Below are positions 8,730 to 17,362 of a DNA stretch of 64,000 nt, in pieces. Source of the stretch: Novosphingobium nitrogenifigens DSM 19370. GTDB lineage: Bacteria; Pseudomonadota; Alphaproteobacteria; Sphingomonadales; Sphingomonadaceae. Made by a program: the position numbers and the translations under genes. The notes below the pieces were generated by a model. The model did no database searches. It saw only the letters and a program-made list of their open reading frames with translations, and was not told the DNA's origin. How positions within the stretch are numbered: the first letter of the stretch is position 1; every line of letters starts with the position of its first letter. Where the stretch lies: positions 315,197 to 379,196 of the forward strand of contig NZ_GL876934.1 in the NCBI RefSeq assembly GCF_000192575.1, read 5' to 3'.

Positions 8730-10690
8730 CGTCCCTGCCTCATCCGTCGCCACGCGATCTTGTCCTTGGCCACCAGTCGCCGGACATCGGCGGCAACCCG
8801 TCCGAGCAGGGCGAGAAAGCCGCCCAGAGCGACCATCAGGCCACCGACCCAGATCAGGGGCACGAAAGGCTTCCACCAGAAGCGCATCTGCCAGCGGCCA
8901 TCGTCGCCCTGTTCACCGAGCACGGTGTAAAGCTGTCCGTTCCAGCGGGTGAGCAAGGCGGACTGGTTGCGCGTGCCCGGCGGATTGGCAAAACTTTCCG
9001 CTTCGGGGTGCAACACGATCGGGGCACCCCCTTCGTAGCGCGCGGTCACGCTCGCCTCGAGCGCGGTGTAGTTCGGTCCGGCGACAGGCATCATGCCGTC
9101 GAGGCGAACCTGCCAGGGACCGACATCGCGCGTCTCGCCGATCGACAGCGCGGCAAGGCGTTCGGTCGTGAACGCACTTTCGCTCGCCATGCCGAACAAG
9201 GCGACCGCCAGCCCGAGATGGGCCACGACCATGCCCCAGACCGCAAAGGGAGTCCGGCGCAGGTTACGACCGACAAGCGGCAACAGGCTTGCCGGAACCA
9301 GCCCGCTCGCCATCGCGATCCCGAGCGCGGGCAAAAGCGAAATGCGATGCGCGGTCAGTTCGACGCCGACCAGAACCACGACCGCCAGCAGGCCACAGGC
9401 AGCAAGCGGCAAGCTGACCCGGCGCGCTCGCTCCCCATCGAGACGATCCTTCCGCCAGCGCAACATCGGCCCCACGGCCATGACCAGCAGCATGGGAAAG
9501 GCAAAGATCGCCGAGACCGGGTTGAAATAGGGCGCACCGACCGAAACCTTCACCCCCATCGATTCGGTCACCAGCGGATAAAGCGTTCCGACCAGAACGA
9601 TGCCGAGAATCCCGCAAAGCATCACGTTGTTGAAAACGAGGCTCGCTTCGCGGCTGAGGAAGGAAAACCGCGCGCCCTCGCTCACGGTCGAGGCCCGCAC
9701 CCCGAACAGGGCAAGCGCACTGCCGATGTCGATGGCAAGCAGGGCAAGAATGAACGTCCCGCGCTGAGGATCGACGGCAAAGGCGTGGACCGAGGTCAGG
9801 ATGCCCGAGCGGACCAGGAACGTCCCCACCATCGACATTGAGAAGGCAACGACGCCGAGCATGACCGTCCATGCGCGCAAGGCATCGCGACTGGCCAGAA
9901 CCGAGACCGAATGGAGAAGCGCCGTCGCTGCCAACCACGGCATCAGAGAAGCATTTTCGACCGGGTCCCAGAACCACCATCCGCCCCAGCCCAGCGTGTA
10001 ATAGGCCCAGTACGAACCGGCCGTGATCCCGACCGTCAGGAAAATCCAGGCACCCAGAACCCAGGGACGCATCGCCCGGGCGAAGGCAGGCCCGACGTTG
10101 CGCGTCACCAGCGCCCCGACCGCAAACGAAAAGGCGATCGAGAGCCCGACATAGCCGACGTAAAGCGTAGGCGGGTGGAAGGCGAGACCGACATCCTGCA
10201 GCAGGGGATTGAGCCCCTGCCCATCATCGACCGGCTCCTGAAGCCGCGCGAACGGGTTCGAGGCGATCAGCAGGAAGGCATAGAAGCCGAGGCTGATGAA
10301 CGCCTGCCCGGCGAGCGTCGCGATCAGGGTGCGTTCTTCCAGGCGCCGCTCGATCAGGGCAACGAAAGCCCCGGCCACCGCCATGATCGTCACCCACAGC
10401 AGCATCGAACCTTCATGGTTGCCCCAGGTCCCGGCGATCTTGAAGATCAACGGCTTGGCCGAATGGCTGTTGTCGACGACGAGCTTGACCGAAAGATCGG
10501 TCGTCACGAACAACGTGACCAGCGCGCCAAAGGCCACCAGCACGAGCACGCCCTGCATGACCGCAACCGGACGCACCAGCGCGGCAAGCTGACGCCCTTC
10601 GGGCCGGAGCGACAAGCCACCGGCGATCAGTTGCAGCATGGCGAGCGCCGCAGCCATCCACAGGACGGCAAGGCCGATTTCGGCAATCAT
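8726..10690 (-). CDS. ccmF: Heme lyase CcmF
   Basis: A 654-aa polytopic inner-membrane protein of the CcmF/CcmC heme-handling family. CcmF ligates heme from holo-CcmE to apocytochrome c. The Trp-rich heme motif WGGWWFWDPVENAS lies near residue 240, and about fourteen membrane segments plus a periplasmic domain before the last helix can be seen. The ATG overlaps the ccmE stop by 4 nt and the stop overlaps ccmG by 4 nt. Confidence 0.96.
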   Translation of the reverse strand: MIAEIGLAVLWMAAALAMLQLIAGGLSLRPEGRQLAALVRPVAVMQGVLVLVAFGALVTLFVTTDLSVKLVVDNSHSAKPLIFKIAGTWGNHEGSMLLWVTIMAVAGAFVALIERRLEERTLIATLAGQAFISLGFYAFLLIASNPFARLQEPVDDGQGLNPLLQDVGLAFHPPTLYVGYVGLSIAFSFAVGALVTRNVGPAFARAMRPWVLGAWIFLTVGITAGSYWAYYTLGWGGWWFWDPVENASLMPWLAATALLHSVSVLASRDALRAWTVMLGVVAFSMSMVGTFLVRSGILTSVHAFAVDPQRGTFILALLAIDIGSALALFGVRASTVSEGARFSFLSREASLVFNNVMLCGILGIVLVGTLYPLVTESMGVKVSVGAPYFNPVSAIFAFPMLLVMAVGPMLRWRKDRLDGERARRVSLPLAACGLLAVVVLVGVELTAHRISLLPALGIAMASGLVPASLLPLVGRNLRRTPFAVWGMVVAHLGLAVALFGMASESAFTTERLAALSIGETRDVGPWQVRLDGMMPVAGPNYTALEASVTARYEGGAPIVLHPEAESFANPPGTRNQSALLTRWNGQLYTVLGEQGDDGRWQMRFWWKPFVPLIWVGGLMVALGGFLALLGRVAADVRRLVAKDKIAWRRMRQGR

Positions 10691-11145
10691 CGGGTCTGGG
10701 CCACCACTTGCTTGGCCTGCGAAATGCTCATGTCCTTCATTTCGCGCGGCACATATTTCTCGTCATGCTTGGCCAGCAGGTTGTCGGCCACGAAAGTCTG
10801 CCCTTCGAGCCGCCCTTCGGCAACGACGCCCGATCCCTCGACGAAGAGGTCCGGCGTGATCCCCGAAAAGCGGACGGGCACTTGCGCTTTTCCATCGGTG
10901 ACGAGGAAATCGATCGTCACGCCGTCGGCCTGCTTGTGAATGGAGCCCTTCTCCACCATGCCGCCCAGACGAACGGCACGCCCGGCTTCGGGCGGATTGG
11001 CGCGAAGATCACTCGGCACATAGAAATAGCTGGCCTGGCGGCTGAGCGCATAGGCAGCCAGAAGTCCGGCACCGACCAGAGCGACCAGCGCGAAAACGAC
11101 CAGCACCAACCGCTGATGCTTGGCTTTCAATCCCGAAGAACTCAT
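10687..11145 (-). CDS. ccmE: Heme chaperone CcmE
   Basis: A 152-aa membrane-anchored periplasmic chaperone that binds heme covalently and carries it to CcmF. It has an N-terminal membrane helix (residues 12-34), a small beta-barrel domain and the heme-binding histidine H127 in LLAKHDEKYVP. It overlaps ccmD and ccmF by 4 nt each. Confidence 0.96.
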   Translation of the reverse strand: MSSSGLKAKHQRLVLVVFALVALVGAGLLAAYALSRQASYFYVPSDLRANPPEAGRAVRLGGMVEKGSIHKQADGVTIDFLVTDGKAQVPVRFSGITPDLFVEGSGVVAEGRLEGQTFVADNLLAKHDEKYVPREMKDMSISQAKQVVAQTR

Positions 11146-11282
11146 TTCCCACGCACCTTGTCACGCCGCCTTTCAGCGCGAATCATTGCCCCGAGCGACC
11201 ATCCGACCATAGCCAGCGTGCCGCCGACACCGATCGACAGCGCCGCCGCGACGAATTGCCACTGGTTCAGTCCTTCGTGCAT
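11142..11282 (-). CDS. ccmD: Heme exporter protein CcmD
   Basis: A 46-aa single-helix membrane protein. CcmD proteins stabilise the CcmC-CcmE-heme complex. One hydrophobic segment (about residues 9-30) is followed by a basic tail, RAERRRDKVRGK. The ATG at 11282 fits the family length; the longer in-frame ORF upstream only shadows the end of ccmC. The stop overlaps ccmE by 4 nt. Confidence 0.88.
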   Translation of the reverse strand: MHEGLNQWQFVAAALSIGVGGTLAMVGWSLGAMIRAERRRDKVRGK

Positions 11283-11343
11283 ACCTTTGTTGCCCTGATC
11301 CTCTAACCCCGATGCACCCGGCGTGAACCGGGCGAGCGCTCCC

Positions 11344-12072
11344 TTAGCCCATTGCCTTGCGGCGCAGTCTCGCCTCGGTCTGGATGTCGGCCAGCAGCAT
11401 GCGCATGCGGGCAATGACCACGCCGCCGAAAATCAGCGAGAACCCGAGCGCACCGATCAGCAACGGCCAGAGATAGGTGCCGTCGATCGTCGAACGACCC
11501 AGCGTGATCGAAGGCGGCTGGTGCAGACTGTTCCACCACACCACCGAACGATTGATGATCGGAATGTTGATCGCCCCGACAAGCCCGAAAATGGCAGTCA
11601 CCCGGCTCGTGCTGCCACCGGCCGCCGCATCGCGCTGGGCCGCATCGGCAAGCGCGATATAACCGAGGTACAGGAACAGCAGGACGAGGAAGCTGGTCAG
11701 ACGCCCGTCCCAGACCCACCAGGTGCCCCAGGTCGGACGCCCCCAGATCGATCCGGTGATCAGCCCCAGCGCGGTAAAGACGGCGCCCGGCACCGCTGCG
11801 GCGCGTGCGGCAATCCCAGCCAGCGGGTGGCGCCAGACGAGCTCCACGATGCTCGAGATCGCAATCGTGCTCCAGCCTGCCATGCCCAGCCAGACGCAGG
11901 GCACATGCATGAACAGGATGCGCACGGTATCCCCCATCAGGTGATCGGGCGGCACCATGAACAGCCCCCAAGCGAGCGAGCCGAACGCGAGCACGAAACC
12001 CGGTACCAGCAAGGTCGGAAGCAGCCAGCGCGCCAGGCGCAGGAAACGGGCAGGATTGGCAAAACCGTGCAT
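11344..12072 (-). CDS. ccmC: Heme-handling protein CcmC
   Basis: A 242-aa six-helix inner-membrane protein that loads heme onto CcmE. The heme-binding Trp motif reads WGTWWVWDGRLTS near residue 120, with conserved histidines in MHVPCVWLG and later in VWWNSLHQPP. It is the first gene of the ccm run in this window. ccmA and ccmB, which usually lie upstream, are not here and must be elsewhere if present. Confidence 0.95.
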   Translation of the reverse strand: MHGFANPARFLRLARWLLPTLLVPGFVLAFGSLAWGLFMVPPDHLMGDTVRILFMHVPCVWLGMAGWSTIAISSIVELVWRHPLAGIAARAAAVPGAVFTALGLITGSIWGRPTWGTWWVWDGRLTSFLVLLFLYLGYIALADAAQRDAAAGGSTSRVTAIFGLVGAINIPIINRSVVWWNSLHQPPSITLGRSTIDGTYLWPLLIGALGFSLIFGGVVIARMRMLLADIQTEARLRRKAMG

Positions 12073-12269
12073 GCGAAACGCTTGATGACCTGATTGCAGT
12101 GACTTGGCGGCACCCCCGCCCCGGACGCCGCGACAGCAGACGCCGATTCGGACCTACCGGAGACAGGACCGGACAGACAACCGGACCAAAGACCACTAGC
12201 CGAACGCAGCGTCGACACATCGACGGAGCGCTGCCTTAGCAGCGGGTCATATCTTTGAGAAAGGGAAAA

Positions 12270-12346
12270 TGGGGCGATTGAAGGGGTTCGAACCCTCGAC
12301 CTCCGGTACCACAAACCGGCGCTCTAACCAACTGAGCTACAATCGC
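12270..12346 (-). tRNA. tRNA-His(GTG)
   Basis: The reverse complement folds as a 77-nt cloverleaf with a GCGATTG acceptor stem, U8-A9, GCTC D stem, anticodon arm CCGGT-TTGTGGT-ACCGG (anticodon GTG) and T arm GTTCGAACC. A 3' CCA is encoded (12270-12272) and followed by a T-run. The discriminator base is C73 (complement of 12273), and base 12347 supplies a G at -1, the canonical tRNA-His identity pair. Confidence 0.95.
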
Positions 12347-12491
12347 CATGGGGCAAGATGCCGATCCGTTCGGATCATGGCGTCACCACAGGGGCGCCCC
12401 AATTGCAGAAAGGCGGCGCCTTGAAAAGAGAAAAATTCACCTGACGCGAAGTTTGTTCGGAAGAGCGTTCAAAAAAGCCTGTTTTCCAACG

Positions 12492-12518
12492 AAAAAAGGC
12501 GACCCGAAGGCCGCCTTT
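12492..12518 (-). terminator. Rho-independent terminator of rpmE
   Basis: A 7-bp stem (12495-12501 with 12512-12518) sits 24 nt past the rpmE stop. Read on the minus strand it ends in a run of six T, a classical intrinsic terminator. Confidence 0.8.
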
Positions 12519-12542
12519 GTCCGGTTCGCACTGGCTCTGCGC

Positions 12543-12773
12543 TCAGCCCTTCTTGAGGGAGAGGCCACCGAAGCGCTTGTTGAACTGAGCCACGCGACCA
12601 CCCTGGTCCATCAGACGCTGGTTGCCGCCGGTCCAGGCCGGGTGCGAGGTCGGATCGATGTCCAGAGCGAGCGTGTCGCCTTCCTTGCCCCAGGTCGAAC
12701 GAGTACGGAACACCGTACCGTCGGTCATCTGGACGTTGATGAAGTGATAGTCGGGGTGCGTATTGGCCTTCAT
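12543..12773 (-). CDS. rpmE: 50S ribosomal protein L31
   Basis: A 76-aa L31. It opens [19 protein letters not shown] and ends in a basic [13 protein letters not shown] tail. No cysteine is present, so this is the zinc-independent form. The ATG at 12773 gives the family N-terminus; the longer in-frame ORF upstream is a shadow. The gene stands alone between fabZ and tRNA-His and has its own terminator. Confidence 0.94.
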   Translation of the reverse strand: MKANTHPDYHFINVQMTDGTVFRTRSTWGKEGDTLALDIDPTSHPAWTGGNQRLMDQGGRVAQFNKRFGGLSLKKG

Positions 12774-12910
12774 GGGTCTGCTCCTTGGCGCGCCCGGTTC
12801 CGACCGGGAGCAGGAAATTCGAAGCGGCGCCCCTAACGGAAAGAGGCGCCGATGTCGAGAAGAGTCTGCGCAATGGCGATCATCGGCCCCGGATGTTCGC
12901 CTTTGCGCGA

Positions 12911-13381
12911 TCAGCTGTCGGCGATCATCGCGGTAAAGCTGCACTCGGTCGCGATCTTGTCACCCAGCATCGCCTTGCCGGCGAACTTGCACACCCGCGC
13001 GCGCTTTTGCGTGAAGGTGACGTGGAGATCGAGCAGGCAACCCGGTTCGACCGGAGTGCGGAACTTCGCGTCCTCGATAGCCATGAAATAGACCAGCTTG
13101 CCCGAACCGGCCAAGCCGAGACTTTCCACCGCCAGAACGCCCGCAGCCTGCGCCAGCGCTTCGATCTGAAGCACGCCGGGCATGATCGGACGACCGGGGA
13201 AGTGCCCCTGGAAGAACTGTTCATTCATGCTGACAGCCTTGACCGCATGGATTCGCTCGCCGACGACGAGCTCGGCCACGCGATCAACCAAGAGCAGGGG
13301 ATAGCGGTGCGGAAGCGCCGCCATCACCCGCGTCACGTCGAAGGCGATCGGAGCAGACTGGCTCTGGTTTTCCTCGCTCAT
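12911..13381 (-). CDS. fabZ: 3-hydroxyacyl-ACP dehydratase FabZ
   Basis: A 156-aa hot-dog-fold dehydratase that removes water from beta-hydroxyacyl-ACP in fatty acid synthesis. The catalytic His lies in [12 protein letters not shown] and the Glu in [11 protein letters not shown]. It follows ompH/skp by 24 nt on the same strand. In most Gram-negatives lpxD lies before fabZ and lpxA after it; here neither is present, so the gene goes directly from ompH to fabZ to rpmE. Confidence 0.95.
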   Translation of the reverse strand: MSEENQSQSAPIAFDVTRVMAALPHRYPLLLVDRVAELVVGERIHAVKAVSMNEQFFQGHFPGRPIMPGVLQIEALAQAAGVLAVESLGLAGSGKLVYFMAIEDAKFRTPVEPGCLLDLHVTFTQKRARVCKFAGKAMLGDKIATECSFTAMIADS

Positions 13382-13405
13382 GCTTGCAAGTCCGCCGTCA
13401 GTGCC

Positions 13406-14086
13406 TCAGCGGCCTTCCGGCTGCTTACGGGCGGGAGCTGCGCTCTGCTGCGCGGCTGCGGCCTGTTCCTGAGCCTGCTGCTCGCGCTGGGCGCGGGGCA
13501 GCCAGCCTGCCGGCGGGGTCACGCCGACCTGCGGCACGATCAGATTGATCTGCTCGATGATGTCCTTGTTGAGGTTGTAAAGGGTGTCGTCGCCCTTCAC
13601 CACGACGCGCTGGTCGAGCACGAGCGTCACCTTGCGCTTGGTCATCGCAGCCTGAGTCGCGGCATCGAGCTTTTCACTGATCTGCTCGGTCACGAACTGC
13701 TGGGCGAGATTGATCGGCTCACCAATCTGCTGAAGCTCGCGTTCGCCCGCTTCCTGGATCTGCTGGATCTGCGCAGCCTGGGTGCGCAGGGCAGCCTGAT
13801 CGGGCTTGGGCGACTTGGCGTCGGCTTCATACTTGGCGACCAGCGGCTGAATCTGAGCCTGAATCTGCGCCTTGCGGGTATTGTACTGGTCGATCTGCGC
13901 CTTGTAGGTGGTCGGGATCTGCGACTGCACCGCGTTCTTGAACGCGTTCGAGTTGTAGACGACCGCCGTCGGGTTGGCGACCGCGAGCCCGGCAACGGCC
14001 GTGCCGACCGCCTGGGCGTGAACCGCCGGAATGGCGGCAAGCGAAAGACCCGCGACCAGCGCGGCCGAAGCAATGCTAAGTTTCAT
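13406..14086 (-). CDS. OmpH/Skp-family periplasmic chaperone
   Basis: A 226-aa secreted protein with a signal peptide ending near VHAQA (residue 25) and a long coiled-coil body, the architecture of Skp/OmpH chaperones that carry unfolded outer-membrane proteins to the Bam complex. The C-terminal tail is Gln/Ala/Pro-rich and longer than in E. coli Skp (161 aa). It starts one base into the bamA stop (TGATG), so translation is probably coupled. Confidence 0.86.
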   Translation of the reverse strand: MKLSIASAALVAGLSLAAIPAVHAQAVGTAVAGLAVANPTAVVYNSNAFKNAVQSQIPTTYKAQIDQYNTRKAQIQAQIQPLVAKYEADAKSPKPDQAALRTQAAQIQQIQEAGERELQQIGEPINLAQQFVTEQISEKLDAATQAAMTKRKVTLVLDQRVVVKGDDTLYNLNKDIIEQINLIVPQVGVTPPAGWLPRAQREQQAQEQAAAAQQSAAPARKQPEGR

Positions 14087-17000
14087 CAGAACTGAGTTCC
14101 CACGTTGAAGCTGAAGGTCTTGGTATCGTCGCCGTAAACCTTGGTCAGGGCCTTGGCGACGTCGATGCGGAACGGACCGAACGGCGAGTTCCAGTTCACC
14201 CCGAAACCGATCGAAACGCGCGGCTTGGGACTGTCGCCCACATAGGTTTCCTCGAACTTCTGGGCGATCGAGTTGGCCGTCCCGTTCGACGCGCTTGCGC
14301 TCGTCGTATACTTGCCCGTCACGGCATCGAGATAGAGGATCGTCGTCCCCGACGTGCTCGGACGAGCAACTCCGAACACAGCACCGGCATCGACGAAGAC
14401 CGAAGGACGAAGCCCAAGTTCGCGAGCACCCGAACCCAGCGGAATTTCGACTTCGGCGTGACCGAGGTAATAGTACTTACCCCCGATAGCGTCATCGACC
14501 CAGCTGTTGCGGTCGGTGGTCAGCGTCCCGCCGTTACCGCTTGAGGGGTTGTACCCGGTGTAGAACTTGCGCAGCACGCGCGGACCGACACCACGGATGT
14601 CGAAACCGCGGATCTGCGGCTCGCCGAGGAAGAAGCGGTCGGTCAGACGAACCGAATCGACCGTCGGATCGTTCGACCGGCTGGCCAGCGCATGGATCGC
14701 GCCACCTTCGCCGCGCAGCGAGAAGATGAAGCCGTGGCCAAGCGCCATGTAATGCCCGCCGCTGACCGACGCGCGAACGTACTTGGTCGTCCCGCCCAGC
14801 CCCGAGAAATCCCCGCCGAGCATGAAGTTCGAGCCCTTGGTCGGACGCAGGCGGTTGTCGCGGTTGTCGAAAACATAGGACAGACCGATAATCGAACTCG
14901 TTCGCTTACCGATGGCATCGCAAAGATAACGGCCTGCCAGATAGATCGAGCAGGTATTGTTGATGTAGTACGTCGACTTGTCGAGCGAGACGTCGTCATA
15001 GTTGAACGTGTAACGCCCGATCAACGAGCTGTATTCCGTCAACGGCACACCCGCACGAACCTGAAAACCGGTCGTCGCCTGCTTGTAGGTCGTGTTGCGA
15101 TTGGTGTTGTAGTAGTTGAAGCTCGACGTATCGCGACGATAGACGTCGACGCCCAGCGACACGTTGCGATCGGCAAGATAGGGCTCGGTGAAGCTGACCT
15201 GCACCGCGCGGGTATAGCGCGAATAGTCGAGACTGGTCCCGATCGTCTGCCCGCGACCGCGGAAGTTGTTCTGCTGGATCGAAGCCTGGAAAATGAAGCT
15301 TTCAAGGCTCGAGAAACCGGCCGAAAGCTGGAGCTGCCCGGTCGGCTTTTCCTCGACGTTGGCTTCGAGATTGATGCGGTCGGGCGCCGAACCCGGCTTC
15401 TGCTCGACTTCGAACTTTTCCTGGAAATATCCCAGCGACTTGATGCGGTTCGACGAACGCTTGATCTGGTACGAGTTGAATGCGTCGCCTTCGGAAAGAC
15501 GGAATTCGCGGCGGATGACCTTGTCCTCGGTCAGCGTGTTGCCGTTGACGTCGATCCGCTCGACATAGACGCGCGGGGCTTCGGCGATGCGGAACGTGAC
15601 CGACATGGTCAGGTCGTCCTTGTTCCGCTGGAAGTCAGGACGAACGTCGGCGAAAGCGTAGCCGAAGCTGCCCGCCGTTTCAGTCAAAGTGTCGACCGTG
15701 TCTTCGACCGCCTTGGCGTTGTAGAACTCACCCTTCTTGATCGCGAGCTTCTTTGCCAGCTGCTCGCCGTCGAAATCGCGCAGCTGGCTTTCGACCTTCA
15801 CGTTGCCGAACTTGTAGCGCTTCCCTTCCTCGACCACGTACGTGACGATGAAGTCGCGCTTGTCAGGCGTCAGTTCGGCGATGGCCGAAACCACGCGGAA
15901 GTCGGCATAGCCGTTGGTCAGGTAGAACTGACGCAGCTTCTGCTGGTCGAAGGCCAGACGATCGGGATCATAGCTCGTGCCCGAGGAGAACAGGCGGAAC
16001 GAACGCGACTGCTTGGTCACCATTTCCGTACGCAACTGCGTTGCGGAAAACACGTGGTTCCCGATGATGTTGATCTGGCGCACCTTGGACTTGGGCCCTT
16101 CGGTGATCTCAAAGACGATGTCGACGCGGTTCTGGTCGAGCATGACCATCTTCGGCTCGACCGAAGCCGCGAAGCGTCCCTGCCGCTTGTAAAGTTCGAT
16201 GATGCGCGTGACGTCGGCGCGCACTTTCGAACGCGTAAAGATCTGGCGGGCGGCAAGCTTGATTTCGGGAAGGATCTTGTCCTCCTTCAACCGCTTGTTG
16301 CCTTCAAGGATGATCCGGTTGACGACCGGGTTTTCCTTCACCTGAATAACCACCGCGCCGTTGTCGTTGCGCAACTGCACGTCCGAGAACAGTTCGGTGG
16401 CGTAAAGATCCTTGAGCACCTGGTCAGCGGACGCCTGCGTATAGCGGTCGCCGACGTGCATGCGGATGTAGGAGAGAATGGTGTCCGATTCGAGACGCTG
16501 CGCACCATCGATCGTGATCGACTGCACCGTCTGGGTGCCTTCGGTGGGCACAGGCGCGGCATGGGGCGCTTCCCCTTGCGCGGCATCGAGAGCGATCGGC
16601 ACGACCTGCGGAGCGCCCGGCCTTGCCGGAGGAGCGGGTCTGACCGGAGCCGGCTTCGCAACCTTTGCCGCCGCGGCCTGATCGCGGGCGATCTTCTCCC
16701 TGGTCACCTTTTCCCGGGCAGCCTTTTCCCGAGCATCCTTGGCAGCACGTTCCTTGGCTGCCTTGGCTTTCTTCGCCGACGCGGCCTGATCCGAAGATGC
16801 GTCGGGCGTTGCCACAGCCTCTACCGATGCGGTTCCGGTGGTCGTCGCGGCTGTCGATGCGGCATCGGACGGCGTCGCGTCGGGCGAAGCGGTGCCGGTC
16901 GCAGCCGCCTGAGCCGCAGCAGCGGCGGCAGCCGCGCGGGCCTGTTGCCGCGCCCTCAGCTCGCGCTTGTTCCACGGAGCGGCCGCGGCGTCATCGGGCA

Positions 17001-17094
17001 TTACCGCAAGACAGCTTGTCGCCAGCAGCAGGCCAAGCGTCGTCGCCGCGCGCATGCGGCCGACCACGGTCCGGCACGAGTTCCCTGCAATCAT
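14086..17094 (-). CDS. bamA: Outer membrane assembly factor BamA with Ala/Lys-rich linker
   Basis: BamA inserts beta-barrel proteins into the outer membrane. From the ATG at 17094 the protein is 1002 aa. It has a signal peptide to about residue 40, an unusual low-complexity linker (about 41-187) rich in Ala then Lys/Arg/Glu/Ala, five POTRA domains starting near TVQSITIDGAQRLES, and a 16-strand barrel ending FSFNVGTQF, a proper C-terminal beta-signal with terminal Phe. The linker adds roughly 150 residues compared with E. coli BamA (810). The start is inferred: an in-frame Met 74 codons upstream gives no signal peptide. Neighbours are rseP and ompH. Confidence 0.93.
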   Translation of the reverse strand: MIAGNSCRTVVGRMRAATTLGLLLATSCLAVMPDDAAAAPWNKRELRARQQARAAAAAAAAQAAATGTASPDATPSDAASTAATTTGTASVEAVATPDASSDQAASAKKAKAAKERAAKDAREKAAREKVTREKIARDQAAAAKVAKPAPVRPAPPARPGAPQVVPIALDAAQGEAPHAAPVPTEGTQTVQSITIDGAQRLESDTILSYIRMHVGDRYTQASADQVLKDLYATELFSDVQLRNDNGAVVIQVKENPVVNRIILEGNKRLKEDKILPEIKLAARQIFTRSKVRADVTRIIELYKRQGRFAASVEPKMVMLDQNRVDIVFEITEGPKSKVRQINIIGNHVFSATQLRTEMVTKQSRSFRLFSSGTSYDPDRLAFDQQKLRQFYLTNGYADFRVVSAIAELTPDKRDFIVTYVVEEGKRYKFGNVKVESQLRDFDGEQLAKKLAIKKGEFYNAKAVEDTVDTLTETAGSFGYAFADVRPDFQRNKDDLTMSVTFRIAEAPRVYVERIDVNGNTLTEDKVIRREFRLSEGDAFNSYQIKRSSNRIKSLGYFQEKFEVEQKPGSAPDRINLEANVEEKPTGQLQLSAGFSSLESFIFQASIQQNNFRGRGQTIGTSLDYSRYTRAVQVSFTEPYLADRNVSLGVDVYRRDTSSFNYYNTNRNTTYKQATTGFQVRAGVPLTEYSSLIGRYTFNYDDVSLDKSTYYINNTCSIYLAGRYLCDAIGKRTSSIIGLSYVFDNRDNRLRPTKGSNFMLGGDFSGLGGTTKYVRASVSGGHYMALGHGFIFSLRGEGGAIHALASRSNDPTVDSVRLTDRFFLGEPQIRGFDIRGVGPRVLRKFYTGYNPSSGNGGTLTTDRNSWVDDAIGGKYYYLGHAEVEIPLGSGARELGLRPSVFVDAGAVFGVARPSTSGTTILYLDAVTGKYTTSASASNGTANSIAQKFEETYVGDSPKPRVSIGFGVNWNSPFGPFRIDVAKALTKVYGDDTKTFSFNVGTQF

Positions 17095-17362
17095 CACCAA
17101 GCGCCATCCCGTCCTAACGCGCGATCGCTCTCCGCGACCGCCACACCCATTACCACCCCGGCCTGCCGGACCTCTGGCCGAATATGCCTGCCCTGTGCCC
17201 GAACCGGGCGTTTCGCGCAAGCAAGCTTGCGGCAGCGAACCGTCATACCCCGCAAATTCCCCAGGAAACTTGGTCAGCGAGTCCTGCCCGGACGACTTCA
17301 CGCCATCACCCGGCATTCATCGACGTCCGTATCCGTAACACCTTCAACGGACGAAGGTGTCC

